Of a stretch of 64,000 bases of DNA, positions 34,016 to 42,585 are shown one piece after another. The DNA lies in NCBI RefSeq assembly GCF_900188255.1, contig NZ_FZNS01000003.1, positions 62,001-126,000 on the forward strand, read 5' to 3'. Within the stretch, counting starts at the first letter, position 1. Each line of letters starts with the position of its first letter. A program made the position numbers and the translations under genes. The notes under the pieces are model-generated. The model made no database searches. It was not told the origin of the DNA and saw only the letters and a list, made by a program, of their open reading frames with translations. The DNA comes from Hymenobacter mucosus. Lineage in GTDB: Bacteria > Bacteroidota > Bacteroidia > Cytophagales > Hymenobacteraceae.

Positions 34016-35911
34016 TCACTTCTTTTCGTTGATTTCGAAAATGTAGGCACTTTGCGGCGCCAACGTCAGGCGGAGAGACTCTACCGCCGGCGCTTGGTTT
34101 AGCAGATCGGTGTAGGTATGGGCGTGCTCGGGGTTGAGGCCCATACGCTGCTGCACCTCACGCGGAATAACCAAGGTAGGGCGGTAGGTTTGGTTGAGAC
34201 TAAAGTTGGCCACTATCAGTAGGCGCTGCTTGTCCGTGTAGCGCACGTAGGTATACACCTCCCGCTTATTGTACTCCTGGCCCAGGTTGTTGGCGTCTTG
34301 CAGCTCATAGAACTGGCCCTGCCTGATGGCGTTGCTGCTGGCCGATAGAGTAAGCAGGCGAGTATAGAAGTCGTGAAGGCGTTTCTGGTCGTCGCTGAGG
34401 CGGCCTCCATCAAACTTGCCGCCGTTCATCCATTTCTGGTGCTCCGGCACGCCCCAGTAGTCGAAAATGGTAGTGCGACCATCGGCACCCGAGAAGCCCT
34501 CCGAGCCCAGGGCGGGCTCGCCTACGTGCTGCCCAAAGTACAGCATCACCGGGCCCGTGCCCAAGGTGGCCGATACCGTCATGGCTGGAATAGCAGCGCG
34601 AGGGTTGCCCGCAAACTCCTTACTCACAATGCGTTGCTCATCATGGTTTTCCAGAAAGCGCAGCATGTGGCCTGAGAAGCCCCGGCTTTCCTCCCGCCAT
34701 ACCCGGGTAATTTCTTCAGTGTTGCCTTCGCCCCGCATGAGGCGGCGCAACCCATCATAGAGGCCTACCTTGTCGTAGAGGTAGTCGAAGTGGCCCCGCT
34801 CAATGTACATTTTGTAGGTTTTAGCGTCGTAAGCTTCGCCGATGAAGACCAGGCTAGGCTTCACCTTTTTCAGCTCCGGAATCACCCAGGCCCAAAACTC
34901 TACGGGCACCATTTCGGCCATGTCGCAGCGGAAGCCGTCCACGTCCTTTTTGGTCCAGAAGATAAGGATGTCGCGCATCTTCAGCCACGTGTCGGGAATG
35001 GGCGAGAAGTGCTGCTGCCGCCCGTTCTGGTAATCGACGCCGTAATTGAGCTTAATGGTCTCAAACCAGTCATCCACGCTGGGCGTGGCCGAGAATACGT
35101 CGTTGCCGGTAGCCTTGGCGGGCACTTCCTGAAACTTACCATCCTCCCGCGGCCCTTTTAGCGGCCCCAGCGGCTGGTAGCCAGCTGGCACCACAAATGA
35201 CTGTCCGGGCAGGTAGTAGAAGTTATTGTTAGGCACAAAGGCCTTGGTCTTGTCGTCCTGGGCGCCCAGGTCTACCACGCCCGACGGGTGCGCATCCGAC
35301 TTGTATGTGCGGGCGACGTGGTTGGGAATGAAGTCGATGAGAACCTTAAGGTCGTTGTCGTGGGTGCGCTTCACCAAGGCCTCAAACTCCTGCATGCGCG
35401 TTTTCACGTTCACGGCCAGGTCGGGGTCCACGTCGTAGTAGTCCTTCACTGCGTAGGGCGAGCCAGCGCGGCCTTTCACCACATCGGCATCGTCTAGCAG
35501 AATGCCATACTTGGTGTAGTCCGTCATGGTAGCGTGCTCCAGCACGCCGGTGTACCACACATGGCTTACCCCCATCTTCTTGATGGCCTGCAAAGCAGTG
35601 TTGTTGATGTCGTTGAACTTGCCCACCCCGTTTTCTTGCAGGGTGCCATAATGCTTGTTCGCGGCCGTTTTGTTGCCAAACAGGCGCGTCATCATCTGGT
35701 AGATTACCAGCTTGTGGTCCTGGGGCTGTTCGTCAGTGGTGTTCGAGTCGGTAGCAGACACGGCAGAAGCACTTGGCGCCGCCGGCGCGGGCGGTGCGGT
35801 GGTAGATACGGCAGCCGAAGTAGCTGAGGAAGTAGTAGCCGTTGGCTGTGAGGCCGTGCAGCCACCTAGCCCCCACGCTACCAGCGCTGCCGGAAAGAAG
35901 AAGTGTTTCAT
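34016..35911 (-). CDS. GH13 alpha-amylase lipoprotein
   Basis: A 631-residue exported enzyme with a lipoprotein signal (MKHFFFPAALVAWGLGGCTAS) and a Ser/Thr/Ala-rich linker (~20-60). The GH13 barrel shows the four conserved regions in order: 'DFIPNHVART' (region I), 'DGFRCDMAEM' with the nucleophile Asp (region II), 'VFIGEAYD' with the acid/base Glu (region III) and 'LRFLENHDEQR' (region IV). It hydrolyses alpha-1,4-glucans outside the cell or in the periplasm. The C-terminal beta-sandwich is present. Start 35911 is chosen over an upstream ATG because it puts the lipobox at the N-terminus. Confidence 0.9.
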   Translation of the reverse strand: MKHFFFPAALVAWGLGGCTASQPTATTSSATSAAVSTTAPPAPAAPSASAVSATDSNTTDEQPQDHKLVIYQMMTRLFGNKTAANKHYGTLQENGVGKFNDINNTALQAIKKMGVSHVWYTGVLEHATMTDYTKYGILLDDADVVKGRAGSPYAVKDYYDVDPDLAVNVKTRMQEFEALVKRTHDNDLKVLIDFIPNHVARTYKSDAHPSGVVDLGAQDDKTKAFVPNNNFYYLPGQSFVVPAGYQPLGPLKGPREDGKFQEVPAKATGNDVFSATPSVDDWFETIKLNYGVDYQNGRQQHFSPIPDTWLKMRDILIFWTKKDVDGFRCDMAEMVPVEFWAWVIPELKKVKPSLVFIGEAYDAKTYKMYIERGHFDYLYDKVGLYDGLRRLMRGEGNTEEITRVWREESRGFSGHMLRFLENHDEQRIVSKEFAGNPRAAIPAMTVSATLGTGPVMLYFGQHVGEPALGSEGFSGADGRTTIFDYWGVPEHQKWMNGGKFDGGRLSDDQKRLHDFYTRLLTLSASSNAIRQGQFYELQDANNLGQEYNKREVYTYVRYTDKQRLLIVANFSLNQTYRPTLVIPREVQQRMGLNPEHAHTYTDLLNQAPAVESLRLTLAPQSAYIFEINEKK

Positions 35912-35934
35912 ACAGTGGAAATGCCGGGGAAGTT

Positions 35935-36019
35935 GTGCCCTAGTGAAACAAGAGGCTTGCCAGCCCAAGCGTGCAAACTGCGCCGCCAGACCAACAAGCC
36001 TCTTGTTTCACCAGGGCAC
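35935..36019. repeat. 25-bp near-perfect inverted repeat between amylase and SDR genes
   Basis: Arms at 35935-35959 and 35995-36019 match at 24 of 25 positions as reverse complements, enclosing a 35-base loop. The right arm overlaps the last base of the SDR stop codon. The hairpin would form a strong structure in the minus-strand mRNA after the SDR gene. A U-tract is missing, so it may be more than a plain terminator. Confidence 0.8.
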
Positions 36020-36726
36020 TACCACTCCTGGGTCATGGGATGAATCATTAGCTCGTCCACTACCACGTGGGGCGGAGCCTCTAGTATGTAGCGTACTGCC
36101 TGGGCAATGTCGGAGGGCCGCAGGTGGGTTTTTTCGGAGTCGGCGGCACCGGGCTTCGAGTCGTTGAAGTAGGTGTCTACCAGGCCAGGGTAAATGGTGC
36201 TTACCTTCACGCCATGGGGGCGCAGCTCTTTGCGCAAGGAGCCAAGCATTGCATCCTGCGCGTACTTACTGGCTCCGTACACGGTGCCATGCTCAAAGGT
36301 GCGCTTGGCTACGTCGGAGGCAATGCCGACGATGTGGCCGCGGCCCTGGGCCTTGAAGTGGGGCACGGCCGCCTTGCAGAGCAAGAAGGTGCCTTTCACA
36401 TTGATGTCAAAGATTCGGTCCCACTCGGCCGCCTCAAAGTTTTCGAGCAGGTTGAACGAACCCACGCCAGCATTACACACCAGAATATCCAGGCGCCCAT
36501 ACTGGCTCAGGGTTTCGTTGATGATATGCTGGGCATCTTCCTCGGCCGACACGTCGGCGGGAATGGCAAGGCCGTGGGTTTTGGCGTTCAACTCTTCCAA
36601 CTCCTCGGCGCTGCGGGCTACGGCTACTACTTTGGCCCCTTGTAGGGCGAGCAGCAAGGCAATGGCACGGCCGATGCCGCGGCTGGCCCCCGTGACGATG
36701 GCTACTTGGTCGGTTAAGTCGTTCAT
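36019..36726 (-). CDS. Short-chain dehydrogenase/reductase
   Basis: A 235-residue SDR with the cofactor motif 'VTGASRGIGRAIAL' (TGxxxGIG, about 12-20), 'NAGVG' and the YxxxK active site in 'YGASKYAQD' (about 150-156). The residue after the beta-2 strand is neutral ('AVARSAEE'), hinting at NADP preference, but weakly. The substrate is unknown. It sits between two GH13 genes, so it could act on sugar products, or it may simply be a passenger. Start ATG 36726 (MNDLTDQVAIV) is the standard SDR start. Confidence 0.88.
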   Translation of the reverse strand: MNDLTDQVAIVTGASRGIGRAIALLLALQGAKVVAVARSAEELEELNAKTHGLAIPADVSAEEDAQHIINETLSQYGRLDILVCNAGVGSFNLLENFEAAEWDRIFDINVKGTFLLCKAAVPHFKAQGRGHIVGIASDVAKRTFEHGTVYGASKYAQDAMLGSLRKELRPHGVKVSTIYPGLVDTYFNDSKPGAADSEKTHLRPSDIAQAVRYILEAPPHVVVDELMIHPMTQEW

Positions 36727-36817
36727 GAGAATGAGGCTTACACTGAAAATTTGAACCGGTAGACTACTACGCATAAGGTAGCAGGAACGGCGCAGGTTCC
36801 CGCTGCCATGAGGCCGG

Positions 36818-38716
36818 TTACTTCTTCAGCTCCACTACCAAAGCCGACCAGCCCGGCACTTTAAACGTCTTCAAGTCGGAAATTGCCGCGCCCGATACTA
36901 CCTCCGTGCCCGTGCTAAAGCCAGTTAGGCGCTCGGCAAAGCGGGCCCCGTCCACCGTCTTTTCATCCTTGCTGGAGTTCATCATCACCATTACCGTTTC
37001 ACCTTGGTCATTGTAGCGGAAGTAGGTGTACACGCCATCCTGGGGGATGAACTGCATGAGCTTACCGGTTTGCAACACCGGATGAGCCTTGCGGTAGGTG
37101 CCCAGCTTGCTTACGTAGGTGAAGGCCTCATTTTCCTGGAGCGTGCGGCCGGCCGCCGTAAACTTGTTCTGCTTGTCGCCGGCAAAGCCGCCGGGGAAGT
37201 CGGCGCGTACCAGGCCATCGGGGTTCGAGAAGTTCTTCATCAGAATCTCCGTGCCGTAGTAGAGCTGCGGAATGCCGCGGGTGGTCAGTAGCCAAGCAAA
37301 GCCCATTTTCAGGCGGGGCAGGCTTTCCCCAATCACCGAGTATACCCGGCTCATGTCGTGGTTATCCATGAATACCACGTTGCGGGTGGCGTCCTCGTAC
37401 AGCCAGTCGCCTTGTAAGGCTTCGTAGAGCTTGGTTACGTTGGCCTGCTCTTTCAAGGCATCCTGAATAGCGTAGTTCGACTGGAAATCGAGCACGCCGG
37501 GCAGGTTGCTCTTGAAGCCATCCACGGGCGGCAAAATGTTGCGGGCGAAGAAAGCTTGCTGCGCGGTACTCCCTACCCAGGCCTCGCCGAACATGCCCAA
37601 CTGGGGGTACTCATCCAGCAGCGCTTTGCCCCAATCCATCAGGAACTTAGGGTCGGAATACGGGTAGGTGTCGATGCGGTAGCCGTCGAGGCCAGTGTAT
37701 TCAACCCACCAGATGAAGTTCTGGATGATGTAAGTAGCTACCAGTGGGTTGCTCTGGTTTACATCGGGCATGGTCGTGTCAAACCAGCCTTTGTTGTACA
37801 AGTCCCGGTCGAGCTTGGAGCCGTAGGGGTCGTTGAGGGCCGAGGAGTTGTAGTTGCTGCGCGTAAAGTTGGGCCACTGGTTGATCCAGTCCTTGGCAGG
37901 CTGGTCGAGAAACAGATAGTTGTAGCTACCCATGTGGTTGAGTACCACATCGTGAATCACCTTGAGGCCGTTCTGGTGAGCTTTCTGCACAAACTGGGCG
38001 TACTCCTCGGTGGTGCCGTAGCGCGGGTCTGAGTTGTAGTAGTCCGTTACGGCGTAACCGTGGTAGCTGGCCTTGGGCATGTCGTTTTCCACCACTGGCG
38101 TGGGCCAAATGGCCGTTACGCCCATCGACTTTAGGTAGTCGAAATGCTGCTCAATGCCTTTGTAGTCGCCGCCGTGGCGGGAATACATGGAGTCGCGGGC
38201 TACGGTGCGGGCGCGCATGGTTTTCACCACGTCGTTCTTCGTGTCACCGTTGGCAAAGCGGTCCGGCATCAGGAAGTAAATGAAGTCGGAGCTGTTGATG
38301 CCCTGCACCCGGCTTTTGTCGGTGGTGTTGCGGGCGCGCAGCTCGTAGTCGTACTTCAGCTTGGTTTTGCCACCCGTGAAGTTCAGTTTCAGCTTGCCTG
38401 GCTTGGCATCGGGGGCAATGGTGAGGTTTACGAGCAGGTAGTTAGGGCTCTCTAGCTTCTGAGTGCCTTCCAGCGTTACGCCGGGGTAGGCCGCCATCGT
38501 TAGCTTGCTGTCGGCAATGCCGGGGCTGTGCACCAGCAGTTGCAGCTTGGGGTTTTTCATGCCTACCCACCAAAACGTAGGGTCGATGCGCGTGGTGCTG
38601 GCGGCTTTGGCCACCGCTAGGGGCGCGCTGGGAGCCGGAGCGGCAACTGCAAGAGAAGGTGCTGCGGCCGCCAACAGGGCGCCAGCCAATAGGGGCAAAA
38701 TGCGGGAAGAAGACAT
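36818..38716 (-). CDS. Exported GH13 cyclomaltodextrinase/neopullulanase-like enzyme
   Basis: A 632-residue exported protein with a signal peptide (MSSSRILPLLAGALLAAAAPSLAVA) and an N-terminal beta-domain (~40-125) like those of cyclomaltodextrinase-type GH13 enzymes. The barrel shows 'IHDVVLNHMGS', 'DGYRIDTYPY' (nucleophile), 'MFGEAWVG' (acid/base) and 'VVFMDNHDMSR'. The length and layout recall Bacteroidetes SusA-like neopullulanases, which cut starch and cyclodextrins. It lies 91 bases upstream of the SDR gene on the same strand, forming a set with SDR, amylase and MFS. Confidence 0.88.
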   Translation of the reverse strand: MSSSRILPLLAGALLAAAAPSLAVAAPAPSAPLAVAKAASTTRIDPTFWWVGMKNPKLQLLVHSPGIADSKLTMAAYPGVTLEGTQKLESPNYLLVNLTIAPDAKPGKLKLNFTGGKTKLKYDYELRARNTTDKSRVQGINSSDFIYFLMPDRFANGDTKNDVVKTMRARTVARDSMYSRHGGDYKGIEQHFDYLKSMGVTAIWPTPVVENDMPKASYHGYAVTDYYNSDPRYGTTEEYAQFVQKAHQNGLKVIHDVVLNHMGSYNYLFLDQPAKDWINQWPNFTRSNYNSSALNDPYGSKLDRDLYNKGWFDTTMPDVNQSNPLVATYIIQNFIWWVEYTGLDGYRIDTYPYSDPKFLMDWGKALLDEYPQLGMFGEAWVGSTAQQAFFARNILPPVDGFKSNLPGVLDFQSNYAIQDALKEQANVTKLYEALQGDWLYEDATRNVVFMDNHDMSRVYSVIGESLPRLKMGFAWLLTTRGIPQLYYGTEILMKNFSNPDGLVRADFPGGFAGDKQNKFTAAGRTLQENEAFTYVSKLGTYRKAHPVLQTGKLMQFIPQDGVYTYFRYNDQGETVMVMMNSSKDEKTVDGARFAERLTGFSTGTEVVSGAAISDLKTFKVPGWSALVVELKK

Positions 38717-38865
38717 GGCGTAGTGGGAATTCGGATTAGGACTGCCAAGGTACGGCGGTAACGGGCTGTTGTAATCTACCCAAAATGCCCCACAGTGGTG
38801 TTCTGTTAACTAGTGTCGGTGGTTAGTTGACGAGTAGCCCGTACGTGCACCATCAAAACAGGCAG

Positions 38866-38900
38866 AAGCCCCGCCATCTGCTCAGCAGACAACGGGGCTT
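38866..38900 (-). terminator. Terminator of the amidotransferase-like lipoprotein gene
   Basis: A hairpin AAGCCCCG / CGGGGCTT with a paired inner CTG/CAG stem lies 27 bases past the stop codon. Confidence 0.7.
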
Positions 38901-38926
38901 CCCAGAGTAGAACGACACAGACGAAA

Positions 38927-40384
38927 TTACTGGAGCTTAGCTAGCCAGAGTGAGGCATTGAGGTGCAGGCGGGCGTGGCTCAGGTTCTCATTCCAGCCGT
39001 CGTATACGGTGTTGCCGGGCGAGCCGGTGCCGTCGTCGGCGGGGGAAGAGTCGCCGATGATAACCACCCGGCCCGTGCCAAAGGTGCAGCTGGCGGCCAT
39101 CACGCTGTTGTTGCCTTGCGTGGCCGAGCTCCGCCAGATAAGGCCTTGCACCGTGCTGTTGGTGGTAGGGTTCAGCGTCATGGTAGCCCCGTTGTGGAAA
39201 GACAGCTGGGACACAGTGCCCTGAGAGCCGCGTAAGATGGGGTTGGTAGTGCTAGCCAGCACGTTGGAGCTGTTCTCCACAATGTTGTCCAGGTTCACCG
39301 AGAAGCCGAAGGGGTTGGCTTGCACGGAGTTGTTTCGCATCAGGTCGTTCCAGATAGCTGGCGAGTCCCAGCCGTCGTTGTTGCGGTCCGATACGTCGTG
39401 GTCGGAAATCATGAACAGGCCGCCGCCGTTTTTCACGAAGGTGAGAATGGCCGTTTTCTCAGCCGCCGTGAACACCACGTTGGGCTCATCAATCACGAAT
39501 ACGCTGTAGTTGCTCAGGTCCTGGGCGTTGGCAGTGTTGCCGTAGCTAATGGCCGTACCTGCGGGTAGCTGCTCTACCGTGTGGCCTTGCTTGGCTAGGG
39601 CCACACCCCAGGCCGAAATAGCGCCGGTCCAATACGTTTCGGCGGTAGTGCTGGTGATGCCGCTCTGGGCCGGCGAGGGGTAGCGCGAGGCAATGCCGCT
39701 GTTCACGTCCAGTACCCAGTCGGCGTTGCCGGCCAGTTCTCCGTGCGAGCCATCAAAGAGAAACTTCTTGCCTCCCGTGGTGGGCGGGGGCGTAGTACCA
39801 CCGCCGTCGGTGCTGCCGTACTGCTCCATCGTCACGTTGTCGATGTTGATCCGGTTGGTGCCACCCGAGATTTTACGAATCTGCAAACGAACACTGCCGC
39901 TCAGGTTCACGCTAAATGAGGCGGTGCTGAGGCTGGCACTGCTTGTGGTGATGGTGCTGCCCACTTTGACGTAGGTGCTGCCACTGTTCTGGCTTACCCA
40001 CAGCTCCCACTGCGAGCTGGCATCGGTGCCATACAGGGCGTGCTGCACCGTTACAATACCCGCGCCAGTAGTGGCATTGAAGTTCATGGTAATGCTACCC
40101 GTATTGCGCACCCGCACCGACTGGCTACCAGTTTTCGGGTCGGCGGTAGTATTGCCGAGTAGGGCATCGTTGAGGGTCCAGGAGCCGGAGCCGAGCGTGA
40201 CGGAACCCGTGGTATAGGCCGTTTTGGTACCGTTTTCAAAGCCTTCGGGGAAGCCTGCGCTGCTCACGTCGGTGGTAGCCGATGCAGTAATGGCGGGAGT
40301 GGCAGGCTGCAAGTCCTGCTTAGCGCACGACAGGGCAGCGAAACTTAGCATGGAGGCCGTAAGCCAGCACAAAGAACGGTTCAT
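38927..40384 (-). CDS. Lipoprotein with beta-sandwich and class-I-amidotransferase-like (DUF4350/ThuA-like) domain
   Basis: A 485-residue exported protein beginning MNRSLCWLTASMLSFAALSCAKQD, a lipoprotein signal with Cys at ~20. Residues ~45-195 form a jelly-roll-like domain ('FENGTKTAYTTGSVTLGSG', 'GSQSVRVRNTGSITMNF') seen in Bacteroidetes exported proteins. After a Gly/Pro/Thr linker, a second domain (~205-485) has 'KFLFDGSHGELAGNADWV', 'FVIDEPNVVFTAAEKTAILTFVKNGGGL' and 'GRVVIIGDSSPADD'. This is the glutamine-amidotransferase-like fold of DUF4350/ThuA relatives. No catalytic Cys is clear. It lies in the starch cluster, but its role is unknown. Confidence 0.65.
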   Translation of the reverse strand: MNRSLCWLTASMLSFAALSCAKQDLQPATPAITASATTDVSSAGFPEGFENGTKTAYTTGSVTLGSGSWTLNDALLGNTTADPKTGSQSVRVRNTGSITMNFNATTGAGIVTVQHALYGTDASSQWELWVSQNSGSTYVKVGSTITTSSASLSTASFSVNLSGSVRLQIRKISGGTNRINIDNVTMEQYGSTDGGGTTPPPTTGGKKFLFDGSHGELAGNADWVLDVNSGIASRYPSPAQSGITSTTAETYWTGAISAWGVALAKQGHTVEQLPAGTAISYGNTANAQDLSNYSVFVIDEPNVVFTAAEKTAILTFVKNGGGLFMISDHDVSDRNNDGWDSPAIWNDLMRNNSVQANPFGFSVNLDNIVENSSNVLASTTNPILRGSQGTVSQLSFHNGATMTLNPTTNSTVQGLIWRSSATQGNNSVMAASCTFGTGRVVIIGDSSPADDGTGSPGNTVYDGWNENLSHARLHLNASLWLAKLQ

Positions 40385-40764
40385 GGAGTAGGGTTTGGTT
40401 GTGAAAATGGAAAGGTTAGAAGAGGGTTTAAGCAGCGAAATTACCAGACCGAAAGGCTCAGCAGTAACTTTCAGTATTATAGAATTATTATTAAAGTAAC
40501 AGTATATGAAATAGTTAGTATAGTAATTCGGTTGTATTTTGCCCAGCGCAGGCTTGGTAGCAAGCAGCTGTTGCCCTTTGTGGGTAGTACCTATCAAATG
40601 GTGCTGGTTTGCCTTTTCTTAATGGCAGGTTTGCATTTTAGCGGTCTGAGCTAGGCAGGACCTGAGCGGTCCGCAGTTTTCCGCTTTTTTTGGGTCTGAA
40701 TCCGTACTTGGGTTCAACCGCGCGGCCTAGCCGCTTCTTCTCTCACCAGATCCACTTCGCTCAC
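40385..40764. other. Intergenic region before the glucan phosphorylase-like gene
   Basis: 380 bases between the divergent lipoprotein gene and the GT35-like gene. The left half (about 40440-40530) is AT-rich. No gene or confirmed promoter is seen. Minus-strand TAATTTCG at 40436-40443 is one base off TAnnTTTG and may serve the lipoprotein gene. Confidence 0.35.
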
Positions 40765-42417
40765 ATGGCATTTGACTTTCAGATGTACACCCCCGCCCCC
40801 GAGTTCACCACGCCGGCGGCTTACTTTTCAATGGAATTTGCGCTGGATCAGGCGCTGAAAACGTACTCCGGTGGCCTGGGCTTCCTGGCGGGCTCCCACA
40901 TGCGCTCAGCCTACGAGCTGAAGCAAAACCTAGTGGGCATTGGCATTCTCTGGACGTTCGGCTACTACGACCAAGGCCGCAACGAAGACCTAAGCATGCG
41001 TGCCGACTTCCGCATCAAGCCCTATAGCTTCCTGCAGGATACCGGCATTGTGTTCCCCATCGAAATTCACAATGCCCAGGTGCTGGTGAAGGCGATGTAT
41101 CTGGCTCCCGAGACGTTCGGCACGGTGCCCATGTTCTTCCTCACCACCGACATTCCCGAAAACGACTACATCTCGCGCACTATCTCCCACCACCTCTACG
41201 ACGCCGACACGGCTGCCCGCGTAGCCCAGAGCATTTTACTGGGCGTGGGTGGTGGCCGGCTGCTCGACGAGCTAGGTCGCCAGACGGAAGTGTATCACCT
41301 CAACGAGGGCCACGGCCTGCCACTGGCGTTCTACCTCTACGAGAAGTTTGGTCGCAAGCTGGAGGAAGTGCAGAAGCACTTGGTATTTACAACCCACACG
41401 CCCGAACTGGCTGGCAACGAGGAGCATCCTGTAAAGCTGCTGCACGACATGTCGTTCTTTGGCAGCGTGCCGCTGGAGGAAGTGCAGCGCCTTGGCCTAA
41501 TTGAGAATGAGCGCCTGAACTACACCCTCACGGCCCTGCGCTTTGCCCGCATCAGCAATGGCGTATCGAAGGTGCACGGCGAGGTAGCCAACGACATGTG
41601 GGGCCAGAATGCGGGCATCAGCCCCATCATTGCCATCACCAACTCTCAGAATGGTACCTACTGGCGCGACAAGCCCATGCAAGCAGCCCTGAAGGCCAAC
41701 GACGATGCCGCCCTGCTGGCCCGCAAGAAGGAGCTGAAGCAGGAGCTGTTCAAGATTGTGGCCGACCAAACCGGCACCCTCCTCGACCCCGAGGTGCTGA
41801 CGGTGGTGTGGGCCCGCCGCTTTGCCGGCTACAAGCGCGCCGACCTGATTCTGCGCCACTTCGAGCGGTTCCAGAAAATTGTGAACAACGCCGACCGTCC
41901 CGTGCAGGTAATATGGGCGGGCAAGCCCTACCCTAAGGACTACGGCGCTATTGGGCTGTTCAACGACATCATTGCTAAGGTGAAGAATCTGAACAACTGC
42001 GCGGTAGTAACGGGTTACGAGCTGGCCCTGTCGGCGGCGCTGAAAAAGGGTTCTGATATCTGGCTGAACACGCCCCGCTACCCCCGCGAAGCCTCCGGCA
42101 CCAGCGGCATGACGGCCGCCATGAACGCCTCCCTAAGCTTGAGCATTGCCGACGGCTGGATTCCGGAGTTTGTGCGCCACGGCGAAAACGGCTTCATCAT
42201 CGAGCATACCGACATCAACCAGCCCGACCACGTGAAGGACGACATTGAGGCCACCAACGTGCTGGATGTACTTGAAAACGACATCATTCCGCTGTACTAC
42301 GGCCAGCCCGCTAAGTTCCTGGAAATGACCAAAACTGCCATGCGTGAGGTAGAACCCGAGTTCGAGTCGCACCGCATGGCTACCGAGTACTACGAGCGCA
42401 TGTACAACGCTAAGTAG
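40765..42417 (+). CDS. Short GT35 alpha-glucan phosphorylase-like protein (PLP lysine replaced)
   Basis: A 550-residue cytoplasmic GT-B protein of the short alpha-glucan phosphorylase group (classical glycogen phosphorylases are ~800 residues). Family signatures are 'YFSMEFALDQALKTYSGGLGFLAGSH' (partial), 'VYHLNEGHGLPLAFYL', 'VFTTHTPELAGNEEH', 'GVSKVHGEV', 'VVWARRFAGYKRADL' and 'EASGTSGMTAAMN'. In classical enzymes the PLP Schiff-base lysine follows 'GTxxM' (for example GTGNMK). Here it is Thr450. A phosphorolytic mechanism therefore needs testing. Start 40765 is preferred; the upstream in-frame extension is not conserved-looking. It sits at the end of the starch cluster. Confidence 0.85.
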   Translation: MAFDFQMYTPAPEFTTPAAYFSMEFALDQALKTYSGGLGFLAGSHMRSAYELKQNLVGIGILWTFGYYDQGRNEDLSMRADFRIKPYSFLQDTGIVFPIEIHNAQVLVKAMYLAPETFGTVPMFFLTTDIPENDYISRTISHHLYDADTAARVAQSILLGVGGGRLLDELGRQTEVYHLNEGHGLPLAFYLYEKFGRKLEEVQKHLVFTTHTPELAGNEEHPVKLLHDMSFFGSVPLEEVQRLGLIENERLNYTLTALRFARISNGVSKVHGEVANDMWGQNAGISPIIAITNSQNGTYWRDKPMQAALKANDDAALLARKKELKQELFKIVADQTGTLLDPEVLTVVWARRFAGYKRADLILRHFERFQKIVNNADRPVQVIWAGKPYPKDYGAIGLFNDIIAKVKNLNNCAVVTGYELALSAALKKGSDIWLNTPRYPREASGTSGMTAAMNASLSLSIADGWIPEFVRHGENGFIIEHTDINQPDHVKDDIEATNVLDVLENDIIPLYYGQPAKFLEMTKTAMREVEPEFESHRMATEYYERMYNAK

Positions 42418-42456
42418 TAATTGATGGGGTGACCTAGGCCACTTTCCAGTCCATCC

Positions 42457-42500
42457 AAAAAGCCCGTCATTCTAAGCTTTGCCGAGAATGACGGGCTTTT
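42457..42500. terminator. Bidirectional terminator between GT35-like and fused-regulator genes
   Basis: A 16-bp perfect hairpin, AAAAGCCCGTCATTCT / AGAATGACGGGCTTTT, separates these convergent genes. Confidence 0.88.
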
Positions 42501-42585
42501 ATGTGTTTAAAAAAGCCTTGGTCGTCATACTGAGCATGACGTTCTGGAGATAGGCAAACCCATCCATTACCGGCTTCCCTACCTC

